A stretch of DNA of 64,000 nucleotides, taken from contig JALJEE010000137.1 in the NCBI GenBank assembly GCA_023231475.1, positions 1-64,000 of the forward strand. Direction: 5' to 3'. The translations under genes and the position numbers were made by a program. Positions 13,687 through 23,559 of this stretch are shown one piece after another. Numbering within the stretch: position 1 is the stretch's first letter; each line of letters opens with the position of its first letter. This DNA is from Seison nebaliae (Eukaryota > Rotifera > Pararotatoria > Seisonacea > Seisonidae). The notes below the pieces were generated by a model. The model saw only the letters and a list, made by a program, of their open reading frames with translations. It had not been told where the DNA came from and made no database searches.

Positions 13687-14619
13687 TCAATCTTCCTTAA
13701 ATAATTCGATAAATTCGTCAGCATCCTTTCTAAAATTAACTAATAAATGATTTCGATGTGCCATGAAATACCTCATTTCAGATGGCCAATAGTGACGTTC
13801 ATAAACGTTTTTCAATATTATATTCGATTGATCCAAAATTGTATTGGCGGTGCTTAATAAGTAGAGAGTGTGATCTAATTTCTTCGTTAATTCATCCATA
13901 AGTTCAGAAGTTTTTTGAATTTTCTTGTACCAATAGAACATATCGATTCGATTTATCGCCACTTTCCTTTCTACTTCGAAGATTTCCATCGAACTTAAAA
14001 CATTCTTCATGTTTTCAACATCGGCATCTTCGATGTCCAGATACTCTTTGAATAATCGAAATAATTTATTAATCTCTTTTCGTTTCTGTCCAAAATGTTG
14101 TAGATCTTTAATGATCGATGGTGATTCTTTATATAAATCGAATAATGGAATTGGATTCCTCTCCAATTCTTCATATTTCTCTAATAAATCGCTTAAGAAA
14201 TGATATACTAAATTTGGTTTTATATCCATTTCCAATAATGCGATATTAATCTCATATCTCTTTTTTCTGATAATGGTCCGATCGTTAAAATCTATAATCT
14301 CCAATAATAATGCGAATAATAAGAACTTAATATATTTCATCAGTTGCGGTCGATATAAATGAAAATTGATCTTGTCATATAAGCTCTTGCAAGAAGAGAA
14401 TGCACTTGCTAATGACTCTTCATTTTTCATTAACAGTTTATGCTTCTTCAATTGTTTCTTGACATCTTTCAAATCTTCCCCAATTGTTTGAGAAAGTATG
14501 CGAATCTGCCATTTACGTAAAGAGAATATATAACTTGTGATTTGATCTTTCAATGCAAGAAATAAGTGATTCAATTCATCAGGTTGACATGAAATTATCG
14601 ACAACTCCAATTTCTCCAT
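13687..14619 (-). CDS. unrecognised helical protein, 310 aa
   Basis: A single uninterrupted frame with an ATG start and 310 codons. I do not recognise the family. The protein is rich in Lys, Glu, Leu and Ile and looks almost wholly alpha-helical. There are coiled-coil-like stretches at about residues 45-70 (DLKDVKKQLKKHKLLMK) and again around 180-260, and a hydrophobic segment near 100-112 (FLLFALLLEII) that may be a buried helix rather than a membrane span. There is no signal peptide. It converges on CFAP54 with 123 nt between stops and is divergent from FAM50, sharing a 707-nt upstream region. The CFAP54 and FAM81 neighbours make a ciliary or sperm role possible, but this is inference from position only. 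Confidence 0.7.
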   Translation of the reverse strand: MEKLELSIISCQPDELNHLFLALKDQITSYIFSLRKWQIRILSQTIGEDLKDVKKQLKKHKLLMKNEESLASAFSSCKSLYDKINFHLYRPQLMKYIKFLLFALLLEIIDFNDRTIIRKKRYEINIALLEMDIKPNLVYHFLSDLLEKYEELERNPIPLFDLYKESPSIIKDLQHFGQKRKEINKLFRLFKEYLDIEDADVENMKNVLSSMEIFEVERKVAINRIDMFYWYKKIQKTSELMDELTKKLDHTLYLLSTANTILDQSNIILKNVYERHYWPSEMRYFMAHRNHLLVNFRKDADEFIELFKED

Positions 14620-15326
14620 AATTCTAATTATAAGAAATTTTCAGTGTACAATTATCCCAAGTTAATTGTGAATGAAAGTTGTTTGACAACATTTCTCTAA
14701 TTTTATATAACTCTCCTTAATTGTAAATGGAAAAGACAATTGTAATAACCATTGTCTTTCTCATTCTGCACTCGTTTTAAAAGTACAGTAATAAAATTTG
14801 TAATTTTTTTTCATTTTATTTATTTAACTTAACTTTTTTTTATTTATTTTTGTAAATTTATCATCGAGTTATTTCCGGACTATTAATAAAAAAAATAAAA
14901 AATTTCTTACATTTTTCTTCGTAATACGAAGAACAGAATGAAAGACAATTCGAGACCATAAAGTTGACCGATGAGAAATTTAACATTCTCTTAATCTTTC
15001 AAGAAACGTGTATTATTTTTAGAATATAAAGTTAAATTGAATTGTTGAAAAATATTTGAAAGTTGAAAATTTTAGTATTAGATTAGAAAAATTTGAAGTT
15101 TTACTATTTTTTCGTTAATAAAATAATAATATTTATTCTACTACAAATTGAACCAGAATGAATAAGAAAGAAATTTTTAATTCAAATTTGAAGCTCTAAT
15201 TTTCGAATAAAATTTTTAAAATTACGTATGGAAAATTAGCAGATATAACCGATTAGTTCTGATCCATTTTTCGTGTTTGTCATACAATTAACTATTAATC
15301 ATTATCGGCAACTCAAATAGAAGATA
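14620..15326. promoter_or_regulatory. divergent intergenic region
   Basis: 707 nt between the start codons of the minus-strand 310-aa gene and FAM50. It is AT-rich with no open frame and probably holds both promoters. No specific element can be assigned. Confidence 0.4.
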
Positions 15327-16543
15327 ATGGCTTTCTATAAAGGTGACAGTCGAGAGGCAGATCGTGTGCTTCATTTGAGGAAAGGAATGGAGAAAAGACA
15401 AGAGGATCTCGAATTGAAGAGGAAACAACACGAATTGGAATTGAATGAATCGGTAAAAATTTCGGAAAAATTCCATAAGTTGAGTGATGAAACGGAAACG
15501 AAGTTAAGTATGTCGACTGTCGGTCTGTTATCATTGGAAGAAATGAAGACGGTTCGAGAAATGTTCCGAAGTGAACAAGAAGATGCGAAAGCGAACGATG
15601 TTACGCCAAAGAAAATGAAGAAGATTTCCATTCCTAAATGCAAAGTTTTTTTTTATAAAAATTAAATTTTTAATTTAAATTTTAAATAGTTGGAGAAATT
15701 ATCGTTTGATTTATTTCCTGACGATGAAGAGGATGTGATTGAGGATGAAGAGAATGTGAATTTGAAAGAAGAATGTGAAGAGAAAAAGAAAATAATGGAA
15801 ACTGATAAGAAAGAAGAAGAAGTTGAAGAAGAAGAAGAAGAAGAAGATATTCAATTGAAATTGACTAAAGGAGATAAAAAGAAAGATTTTTTGAAATTGA
15901 AAGGAAGAAAACGTTTGGGAATGAATCCGAATGTTAATACGAATTTCTTACCAGATCGAGATCGAGAATTATTGGAAGAAAAACTAAGGTTGAAATTAAT
16001 CATAAAATTAATTAATTAATAATTTTAATTAATTTAAAAAGAAAAGAATTAGATGCCGAATGGAATCAACAACAACAGGAATTGAAGGAAACGATATTAG
16101 ATATCACATATTCGTATTGGGATGGAACGGGACATCGTCGACAAGTCAAAGTTGCTCGAGGTGCAACCATTCATGAATTCCTTCATCGTTCTCTTGATGA
16201 TTTGAGGAAAGAACAACAATTCAACGAATTAAGAACTGCAACAGCTGATCAATTGATTTATGTGAAGGAGGATATCATTATTCCACAATTCTATACATTC
16301 CACGATTTGATAACGACGAAAGCGAGAGGAAAATCTGGACCATTATTTTATTTCGATGTTCGAGATGATATTCGATTAGTGACTAATGCTAAAGTGGAAA
16401 AAGAAGATTCACATGCAGGAAAAGTCATTTTAAGGAATTGGTACGAAAGACACAAACACATTTTTCCTGCATGTCGATGGGAAGCGTATGATCCACATAA
16501 AAAATGGGATACTTATACGATAAAAGATTCTCGAAAGAAATAA
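15327..16543 (+). CDS. FAM50: FAM50/XAP5 nuclear protein
   Basis: Three exons: 15327-15644, 15690-15988 and 16042-16543, giving 372 aa (human FAM50A is about 339). The start [20 protein letters not shown] matches the family N-terminus. It is followed by a charged coiled coil, an acidic Glu-rich stretch (about residues 110-160), the FLPDRDRE motif, and the conserved XAP5 domain with [46 protein letters not shown] and the terminal WDTYTI block. FAM50/XAP5 is a nuclear protein linked to the spliceosome; in algae XAP5 also acts in ciliary gene expression. It is convergent with FAM81, with 76 nt between stops. Both donors begin GTT. Confidence 0.96.
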
Positions 16544-16545
16544 AT

Positions 16546-16551
16546 TTTATT
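16546..16551 (-). terminator. FAM81: poly(A) signal for FAM81
   Basis: TTTATT on the plus strand, 2 nt beyond the FAM50 stop, read as AATAAA by the convergent FAM81 transcript. Confidence 0.45.
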
Positions 16552-16594
16552 TTATGTTCTTTTTAAATTATTAAATTCATTTAATTAAAGTTCG

Positions 16595-16600
16595 AATAAA
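16595..16600 (+). terminator. FAM50: poly(A) signal for FAM50
   Basis: AATAAA 51 nt after the FAM50 stop and 19 nt before the end of the FAM81 coding sequence, so FAM50 transcripts probably run into the FAM81 terminal exon. Confidence 0.5.
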
Positions 16601-16619
16601 AATAAAAAAATTTTTAATT

Positions 16620-17847
16620 TTAAATTACATTTAACATACTTCTCATCTCGTTCAATTGAGAAGTTAACCGTTCTTCGATCAATTGAACTTTGTCGTTTTG
16701 GACAGATCGTAATGACGCCACTGTATCTTGTACCGTTTCGAATCCTTCACGATATTCCTTCTTCAATCTCGAATGTTCCTCCATTAACGTGTTGAACTTC
16801 TTCTCCATATTATGGAGATATGATTCTTGAATAGTCTAAAAAAATTATGGAGAAATTTTAAAAATTAGAAAAGAAAAAAAAACTTCTTGATTCGATTTCA
16901 ACATTTTCAATTGTCGATCTATTTCCGTTCGATGATTATTGATTGTCATACCTAAACGATTTCCAATTTCATCCGCTTTCTTCTCGAATTGATCCTGGAA
17001 AATGATTCGTTTAATTAGATTAACATTTCGATTTGGAAACCGTTTGATTTTTCATTCTGGCGATATTTTCGTTTTGGCGAAGTTGTTCCTGTTTGAAATT
17101 GTTGTCCATTCGATTTGATACTTCTTCTATTAACGTTCGTGTCTTCGTATCGAGTAATTGGATATTTTTCACGGAATCACCTTCAACATTTTTCAGAACA
17201 ATTGTTTGTTCCATTAATAATTTTTCTAATTTCAATTGTAATTCAGAAATATTTCTTCGATTCTCCAAAAGTCCTTCGGCAAATTTCTCATAGTCCATAT
17301 TTTTCTTCTGTTCCATATTCGACAATCGAACATTCATATCATTCAAAATCGATTCGATCTTTTGCAATCGTTGATCATTCGTTCCGATCTTTTTATCGAG
17401 ATAATCACCAGATGCACTCAATTTATCAGCTACTAATCCGACGTCATTCTTCACATTATTAAATTCATTGCCTTGCATCTGAAATTGACTATGGAGAGTC
17501 TATTTAATTATTTCCATTTTAATTTCCATTTAAATTTATTTCAAATTCCAACTTCTACATCCGTATTCAATTTCTTGCAAACTGCCGTCATCGTCAGGAT
17601 ATGATCTTCTAATAAGCCTTTCCTTAGTGAATCATCATTTTGATTTTGATAGTTCTGATTAATATCATTCGCACGTTCTGTCATCAGATTCAAATTTGTG
17701 AAGAAAAATCAAAATTTAACGTACTAAATGGTAAGTTGACGGTTCGTTTCGGGCGGATATCGGTTGAGAATAAGTTTCCTGATGAGTAATCGGATTCCGA
17801 CTCACAACAGTTCTTTTATTGTTACGAGAATTCCCATATTGACTCAT
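16620..17847 (-). CDS. FAM81: FAM81 coiled-coil protein
   Basis: Five exons on the minus strand: 17847-17721, 17677-17553, 17499-17041, 16994-16884 and 16835-16620. The total is 1038 nt and 345 aa (human FAM81A is about 368). Family landmarks in order are LLEDHILTMTAVCKKLNTDVE (like [20 protein letters not shown]), NIQLLDTKTRTLIEEVSNR (like LQLLDTKFKGTVEELSNQ), and near the end GFETVQDTVASLRSVQNDK (like GFTAIYESIGSLRQVLEAK). Nearly the whole protein is predicted coiled coil, with a short basic, disordered N-terminus. The family is poorly characterised; it tends to accompany ciliated cells and synapses. All four donors begin GTT. Confidence 0.9.
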
Positions 17848-19066
17848 AACAACCGACAAGAAATGAAGTTATTTATTTATTTATTTTATAATTCTCTCTT
17901 TTCCCACTCTACCTTTCCAAAATAGTATCTTAGCAACAATCGATGTCAAATTATCGTCTATTCGCTTAATCTCCACGATAATAACCGATTTAATTCTCCT
18001 AACACCACATATGAACCTCAGTTAATGACAATTATTATATAATTATCATATTAAAGTTTTACTTTAATATTTTCTGACAATACTAACTTGAGAGTAACAT
18101 AAATTTTTTCCGTTAAAAATAAATTTTATCGATTATTTTCAACTGCTTTTTTCAATTTTTCCCTAACACAAGAACTGCTTATTATTAATCAATTAATGGA
18201 ATTTTCCTTTTATTCTTTTTAACAATTAAATAAAAAAACTGTCAAATAATAATTTTTTTCCGTTTCAATGGCAAGTTGTTAAATTGATCAAGAATTGATA
18301 TTTATTTAAAAGTTTGATTCAAAATACTTTCCTCACGACAAAGTCGATCAGAATTAAAATTAATTTATGTTTATCATTAAATTTTTCATAAAATTGATAA
18401 ATAAATTTTCAAAAAGTTTTTTTATTTATTTGAAATATATTTTTTGAGATTTAATACAACAAATAATAAATAACTTGAAAGAATTGTGAGTTAATTTAAA
18501 GAACGAAACGAGAATAATAATATTAATTAACGAATTCCGATAAAATTAGATGATTGTTGAAATGTGATATAGTGATTAGTTGGAGATGTGCACTGACAAA
18601 GATGTGAGTAAGCGAAGAAAAGAATTTAATAAGAATTTTACGAACAGTTACGAATCATTGGATATTGTCTATTGAATGAGAGTATCATAAAACACCGGAA
18701 TCATTATATTTGTTTAACTTCATTTCCAGCGAACCATGCCAGCGTACATGAGAGGGAACTGCGGAAAATCGTTGACGAAATCGAAGAAATCAAGGAATTT
18801 CATGAATAAAGAAAGTAATTTGAGTAATTTTATTAGGAGGAAAGCACTAAAAAAAGAACTATTTTTAATGAGAAATCAAAAGTTCCATTGTAAATAGGAG
18901 ACGGACGGAAGGAACGAAGGATTTCTCAAATATTTTTTTCAATACAATTTTTTTATTGTAATTTTAGACGAGTGGCATTCTCATAAAATTACATATATCC
19001 TTATGGTTCTATTTGTAGCGAGCTATAAAATAAAGTGAAGGAATAAAGTAAAGAAATAGGAATAGA
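17848..19066. other. divergent region between FAM81 and SLC22-like gene
   Basis: AT-rich. A consensus-like donor (GTGAGTAAG at about 18603) and an acceptor near 18729 could bound a non-coding 5' exon of the downstream transporter. The donor type is unlike every other donor in the window, and short frames on either side do not look coding. No gene can be supported here. Confidence 0.35.
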
Positions 19067-22000
19067 ATGGAAAATGATTATGAGATAGACGATGCCTTAA
19101 AAGTAACAACAAGAAGCCGCAACGGTTGTGGATGGTATCAATTTCGAGCATATCTCCTACTCTGTTTCATATTTGGAATGACGACTGGTTTCGACTTGAC
19201 CAGTCAAATCTATTTAAGTTTTATTTTTTCTTTACCAGTTTCCCATTTTCCAAACCACATTCCCTTAAGTGTTTACACCGGAACATAAATGTATTGACGA
19301 TCGTTTAATCTTCACAAATCTTACTCATGAATTTATGTGTGATTATGGTTAATATTTAAAAAAAATTCTCTTTGAACTTCTTCCGAAGAATTGAACGGTA
19401 CAACTTATCGATGTTCGAAATGGAAATACAAAGAAACTTATCGATCGCTTGTTCAGGAGGTTCTTTCTTATTTCCTTCTCTTCTGTGAGCTATAAACAAA
19501 TCGGTTAATGGTTGTTAATAGATCGCTAATGAGAATACTCCAATGGAGTAGAACGAAAAAAATTACCTGAAATTTTCAAATTTAATTTCCATATTGGGAA
19601 ATTTGATTCGTTAAATCGATAGCTTCCATTTGTATTGCTGTATATAAATTTCACTGATATAACATTTTCATTAGGTATCATTATCATTTGTTCTTTTGTT
19701 CTCCATCCGATCCTCTCTCACTTTATGAAGAGATAGAATGATGAAAGAAGAAGTATTGAATGTTGATGGAAATAAGAAGATTTTCGTTGAGAAGATCGTC
19801 GTTAACGGTGTAAAACAGACGAACGATAAATATATAACTGATCAACATTATGAGAAGTTGTTGAAATCAAAAAACTTAGAAGACTGTCTCCATCATGCTT
19901 CCAATTTCCGTCAACGCTTATTGAGAATGGGAAGTTTCAACGACTGTTCAATCGTCATCGATAAAGGAAATCGAGAGGACAATGGAATTAATATCATTTT
20001 CTTCTCGAAAGAACCGAAACGTTTCTCTGGTGATATTCACACGACAGTTGGTGAAAATGAAGTATCATTAAAATCTGGTCTCCGTTTTCCTAATCTCACC
20101 GGCAACGGTGATATCATCAGCGAAGAAATAACTTATTCCCAAAAACGGAATTTCTCCTGTCAATTATTCTATCAACGACCATTTGTTCACACTGAGAAAT
20201 TTTATTATTTCTCCTCAATTTTCCATCGTTCCATCAACAATCATTTATCGAGTTATTTGGGAAAAAATTCCGGTATGTCATTCGGTATCCGATTTCCGTT
20301 TATTAACAAATTTTCGAGTTGGACGAATGAATTCGAAATCAATCTCTCCCATCGCAACATTTCTACCCCATCATTAGTAACGCCGTTTTATATTCGTCTT
20401 GAAAGTGGCAACTTCTTTAACACTTCACTCCAATATCGAATAGAACGAGATGAAAGAAATCATCACATATTTCCTGATTATGGATCGAAACAAAAATTTG
20501 AATTTAACTGTAATTATGTTGATCATCTCATCAATCATCTCAAATTCCAATTATTACAACAACAATCATTTTCGTTATTGAGAAATAATTTAAATTTTTC
20601 TTATACTATTCGACCAACAATTGTCTTCCCAGTCAATGGACGACATATTTCAATTTGTGATCGATTATTTTTGGGAGGAGCGACCAGTATTCGTGGATTC
20701 AAACATAATTGTATCGGAGATTCGATTGAAAAGAATCCTATCGGAGCAACTGGTATATTGGAAGGTGGAATGTCATTATTTAGTCATCTTCCCTTTCTTA
20801 GTGAGGAGACTTGGCCGAGACTCTACGAAATGGTGAGAGTTCATTCTTTCGTCAATGGAGGAACAATTCTCCAAAGAAGAGGACGAGAAAAAACTGATCA
20901 ATATCTCGAAAAGAAATTGTCGCCATTATGTCAATTGAGATTATCTTGTGGATTTGGTATCGCCTTGAATTTCCTCAATGTGGCGAGAGTTGAATTAAAT
21001 TATTGTTTCCCAATCAAATTTGATAAACACGATCAATTGAATAGAGGATTCCAATTTGGAATCGGTTTAAATTTAATTTGATACACAAATAGTTTTCTCT
21101 TTGCTCCTGCTGAATTTCTCGTAACTTTCGATAATTTTTCTTTTGCTTCTTTTACCGAAAATGTTTCTCTCTAAATTTAAATTAATAAAAATTGTAAAGA
21201 AACTTAAAAAGATATTCTAAAACTTAATTTATCCATAAAATTTTCATCCAAAATTATATTTGAGAAATTCCGAAAATTTCTTGACTAAAATTTTCATTTA
21301 TATAAAAAATTTAATTTCACAAATTCCGATAATTTTATTTCCCAAAAGTTTTGATTGAGAAATTCTCAAAACTTTTTCCAAAAAAGTTTTTTTTTGAGAA
21401 ATTCAGAGGATTGTCTAATTGTCGGATTATTTTCTAGTTTGATTTGGTTTGTCATGATAAATATTTCGGTGAAATGATACTTGCAATACAAGGAGTTGCG
21501 GCTTTAATGGGGTCGGCGATCTTAGCCCCGCTATCGGACAGATATGGTCGAAAGAGAATAATAACAATTTCCTTAGTTTCTATGGTTGTGTTCGGTGTTC
21601 CAAGTTGCTTTATGCCGGATGTCTGGTCTTACGCTTTGATGTCGTCACTTACACAATTCTCATCAGCTGTTATAATTATAATAAAAAAAAAGGAAAATAA
21701 TAAATAAATATCTTTTCCAAAAGGGAATTCCTTCTTTAGTTGTCACATTCGCCATTGAATTATTTCCAACTGAATATCGAACGTTGGCGGGAATGGGCCA
21801 CCAATATGCTTGGGTGTTCATCATTGCAACTGTTCCCCTCATTTCTTTTCTTACACCCAATTGGAGATGGATGAAATTTACAACTTATATTCTTCTTATT
21901 CCCATGATCGCATGTCTCAAGTTTTATTTAAATTAAATATTTTAATTTAATTATTTTTACGAAATTAAATATATACGAAATAATTTACTTTCCATCAGAT

Positions 22001-23559
22001 TTCTACCCGAAAGTTTAACTTGGCTCATTTCAACGAGACGAATGAGAACTGTCCATCGATGGATGTTGTTAGCTGCTAAGGTGAATGGAGTCGATTGTAC
22101 TGAACATCCATTGAGACGTTGTCGTCATAGTGTCAGTCAACGTCGTCGAATTAGCAGTCGAACAGATCCGGTCAAGCACAAAAAAAGTCATGATGATTAC
22201 GGGCCGAAAGATTCCACCATTCCAATACGTTTAGAGTTTATTATTAAATTTTTCAATTCTTTCAATTTAGTTGATGAGATGGAAGAGAAAAGAATTGTTG
22301 CAATATCTTATCGAAACAAATCGTCGGATGATGATGTGTTTTGGAATGAGAAACAAACAGGAACATTAAAAGTATTTTCACGAATTTGTACTCATCCCAA
22401 ATTAAGATTACATACTTGCGTCATGTTCGTTGTTTGGTTAGTGAAATTGACGTGATCATTTAAATTAGATAATTATAAATGTTTCTTTTTTTAAAGGTGC
22501 ATTAATCATTTAGTTTATAGCGGAAGTATTTTGACAGCGATGTCGTTCGGTGGCAATATTCATTTGAGTACATTATTAAATGTTGTCGTGGAATTACCTT
22601 CATATTTAGTGTGTTACATTCTCATGTTTAGGTTAGAGACTTAAAATTTTAAAAGAATTAATTTCAAATCGATTTTCATTCTGCTAATTTGTGGAAGGTT
22701 CGGTAGGAGAACAGTAACTTGTACATTTCACATGATGTGCGGCGTCTTCTTATTGGGGATAATTTATAATTTATTCGGTTTAGTGAAGGATTTTTTAAAG
22801 GAATAATTGGGAATGACTTTCTTAGTTTCAGATTCAGATAAAAATCGCTATCAATACGTTTCACAATGTTTATTTTTAATGGGGAAATTTTCAATTACAG
22901 CCGCTTTCGCTGCTATTATAATTTATACGCCGGAAACATTTCCAACTACTATCAGGTTACTTCCTAATTCCCTTTAATAGATTCGTATCGATTGGTGAGA
23001 GAAATTCCATTAGAATGGTTGAATTGAAATATGAAAATAATAACCTGTACTTCACCTTCATAAGGAGTTTCTAATAATTCGATTGGAATAGCATGCATTT
23101 GCGCTAAAGAGAGAGAATGTTCTCCCGAAAGCGGTGACGAGAGAGACCTTTCCAACCAATTTTAATTATTCTTTCTATATTAATTGTACAGAGGAGTTGG
23201 AACCGGATTCTGCTCGATGGGTACAAAAATAATTTCCATGGTATTGCCATTTATTTCAATTTCACTGGTTAGATCGTTTCACTCGTTTTATATTAGAAGA
23301 AAAATATTTCTCTTCTTTTCAGATGAAAGTTGATCCCGCTTATCCATCATTGACTTTCAGCATATGCTCGATTGTTGCCGGTTTACTTATCCTGATATTG
23401 CCGGAGACATTAGGTCGTCAATTGCCTCATACGATCGAAGACATCGACAAACTTTCACCACATTTCACTGAGGAGGAGAGACAAGTCGCCCGACGAGTAT
23501 ATCGTCATGAGATGAAGTTATTGCGAGAGAATTTCTGTTGCCAGTGCGCGAGGAAATGA
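19067..23559 (+). CDS. SLC22-type organic ion transporter (MFS)
   Basis: Twelve exons: 19067-19217, 19270-19347, 19389-19459, 21438-21668, 21724-21920, 21999-22228, 22271-22436, 22497-22631, 22698-22777, 22826-22955, 23192-23267 and 23323-23559. Sum 1782 nt, 593 aa, the usual SLC22 size. Landmarks are TM1 near residues 23-45, a large Cys-containing extracellular loop (PEHKCIDD, FMCDYE, YRCSKW), the MFS signature LSDRYGRKR between TM2 and TM3, FPTEYRTLAGMG, LPESLTWLIS, a second MFS motif (RFGRRT), TPETFPTTIRGVGTG and the terminal LPETLGRQLP. It is a plasma-membrane transporter of organic cations, anions or carnitine; the substrate is not readable. Intron 3 is about 2 kb and contains SAMM50; other introns are mostly 40-80 nt. 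All donors begin GTT. Confidence 0.92.
19641..19649 (+). promoter_or_regulatory. SAMM50: TATA-like box upstream of SAMM50
   Basis: TATATAAAT about 90 nt before the SAMM50 start codon, inside the host intron. It suggests the nested gene has its own promoter. TATA-like strings are frequent in AT-rich DNA, so confidence is limited. Confidence 0.35.
19738..21081 (+). CDS. SAMM50: SAMM50, mitochondrial outer-membrane assembly pore
   Basis: One uninterrupted frame of 447 aa (human SAMM50 is 469). Residues about 15-100 form the single POTRA domain (VEKIVVNGVKQTNDKYI...MGSFNDCSIVI). From about 105 onward comes the 16-strand Omp85 barrel, with the L6 signature GGATSIRGFKHNCIGD that marks Omp85/Sam50 proteins, GATGILEGGMSLFSHLP, and a C-terminal beta signal ending in FGIGLNLI. 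It inserts beta-barrel proteins into the mitochondrial outer membrane. It is intronless and lies wholly inside intron 3 of the SLC22-type gene on the same strand, which suggests a retroposed or relocated essential gene. A TATA-like box precedes it. A possible second start is one codon downstream (MMK). Confidence 0.95.
   Translation: MMKEEVLNVDGNKKIFVEKIVVNGVKQTNDKYITDQHYEKLLKSKNLEDCLHHASNFRQRLLRMGSFNDCSIVIDKGNREDNGINIIFFSKEPKRFSGDIHTTVGENEVSLKSGLRFPNLTGNGDIISEEITYSQKRNFSCQLFYQRPFVHTEKFYYFSSIFHRSINNHLSSYLGKNSGMSFGIRFPFINKFSSWTNEFEINLSHRNISTPSLVTPFYIRLESGNFFNTSLQYRIERDERNHHIFPDYGSKQKFEFNCNYVDHLINHLKFQLLQQQSFSLLRNNLNFSYTIRPTIVFPVNGRHISICDRLFLGGATSIRGFKHNCIGDSIEKNPIGATGILEGGMSLFSHLPFLSEETWPRLYEMVRVHSFVNGGTILQRRGREKTDQYLEKKLSPLCQLRLSCGFGIALNFLNVARVELNYCFPIKFDKHDQLNRGFQFGIGLNLI
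21255..21410. repeat. degenerate AT-rich repeat after SAMM50
   Basis: Several diverged copies of a motif like ttgagaaattc followed by aaaattt occur at about 21261, 21318, 21355 and 21394. Each carries short runs of A and T. It lies between SAMM50 and exon 4 of the host gene and may be a decayed tandem repeat. Confidence 0.35.

Noticed and set aside
18560-18900. Possible small two-exon gene (donor 18603, acceptor 18729)
   Set aside because: Exon phases do not give a convincing protein, and the GTGAGT donor differs from all others here; at best a non-coding exon.
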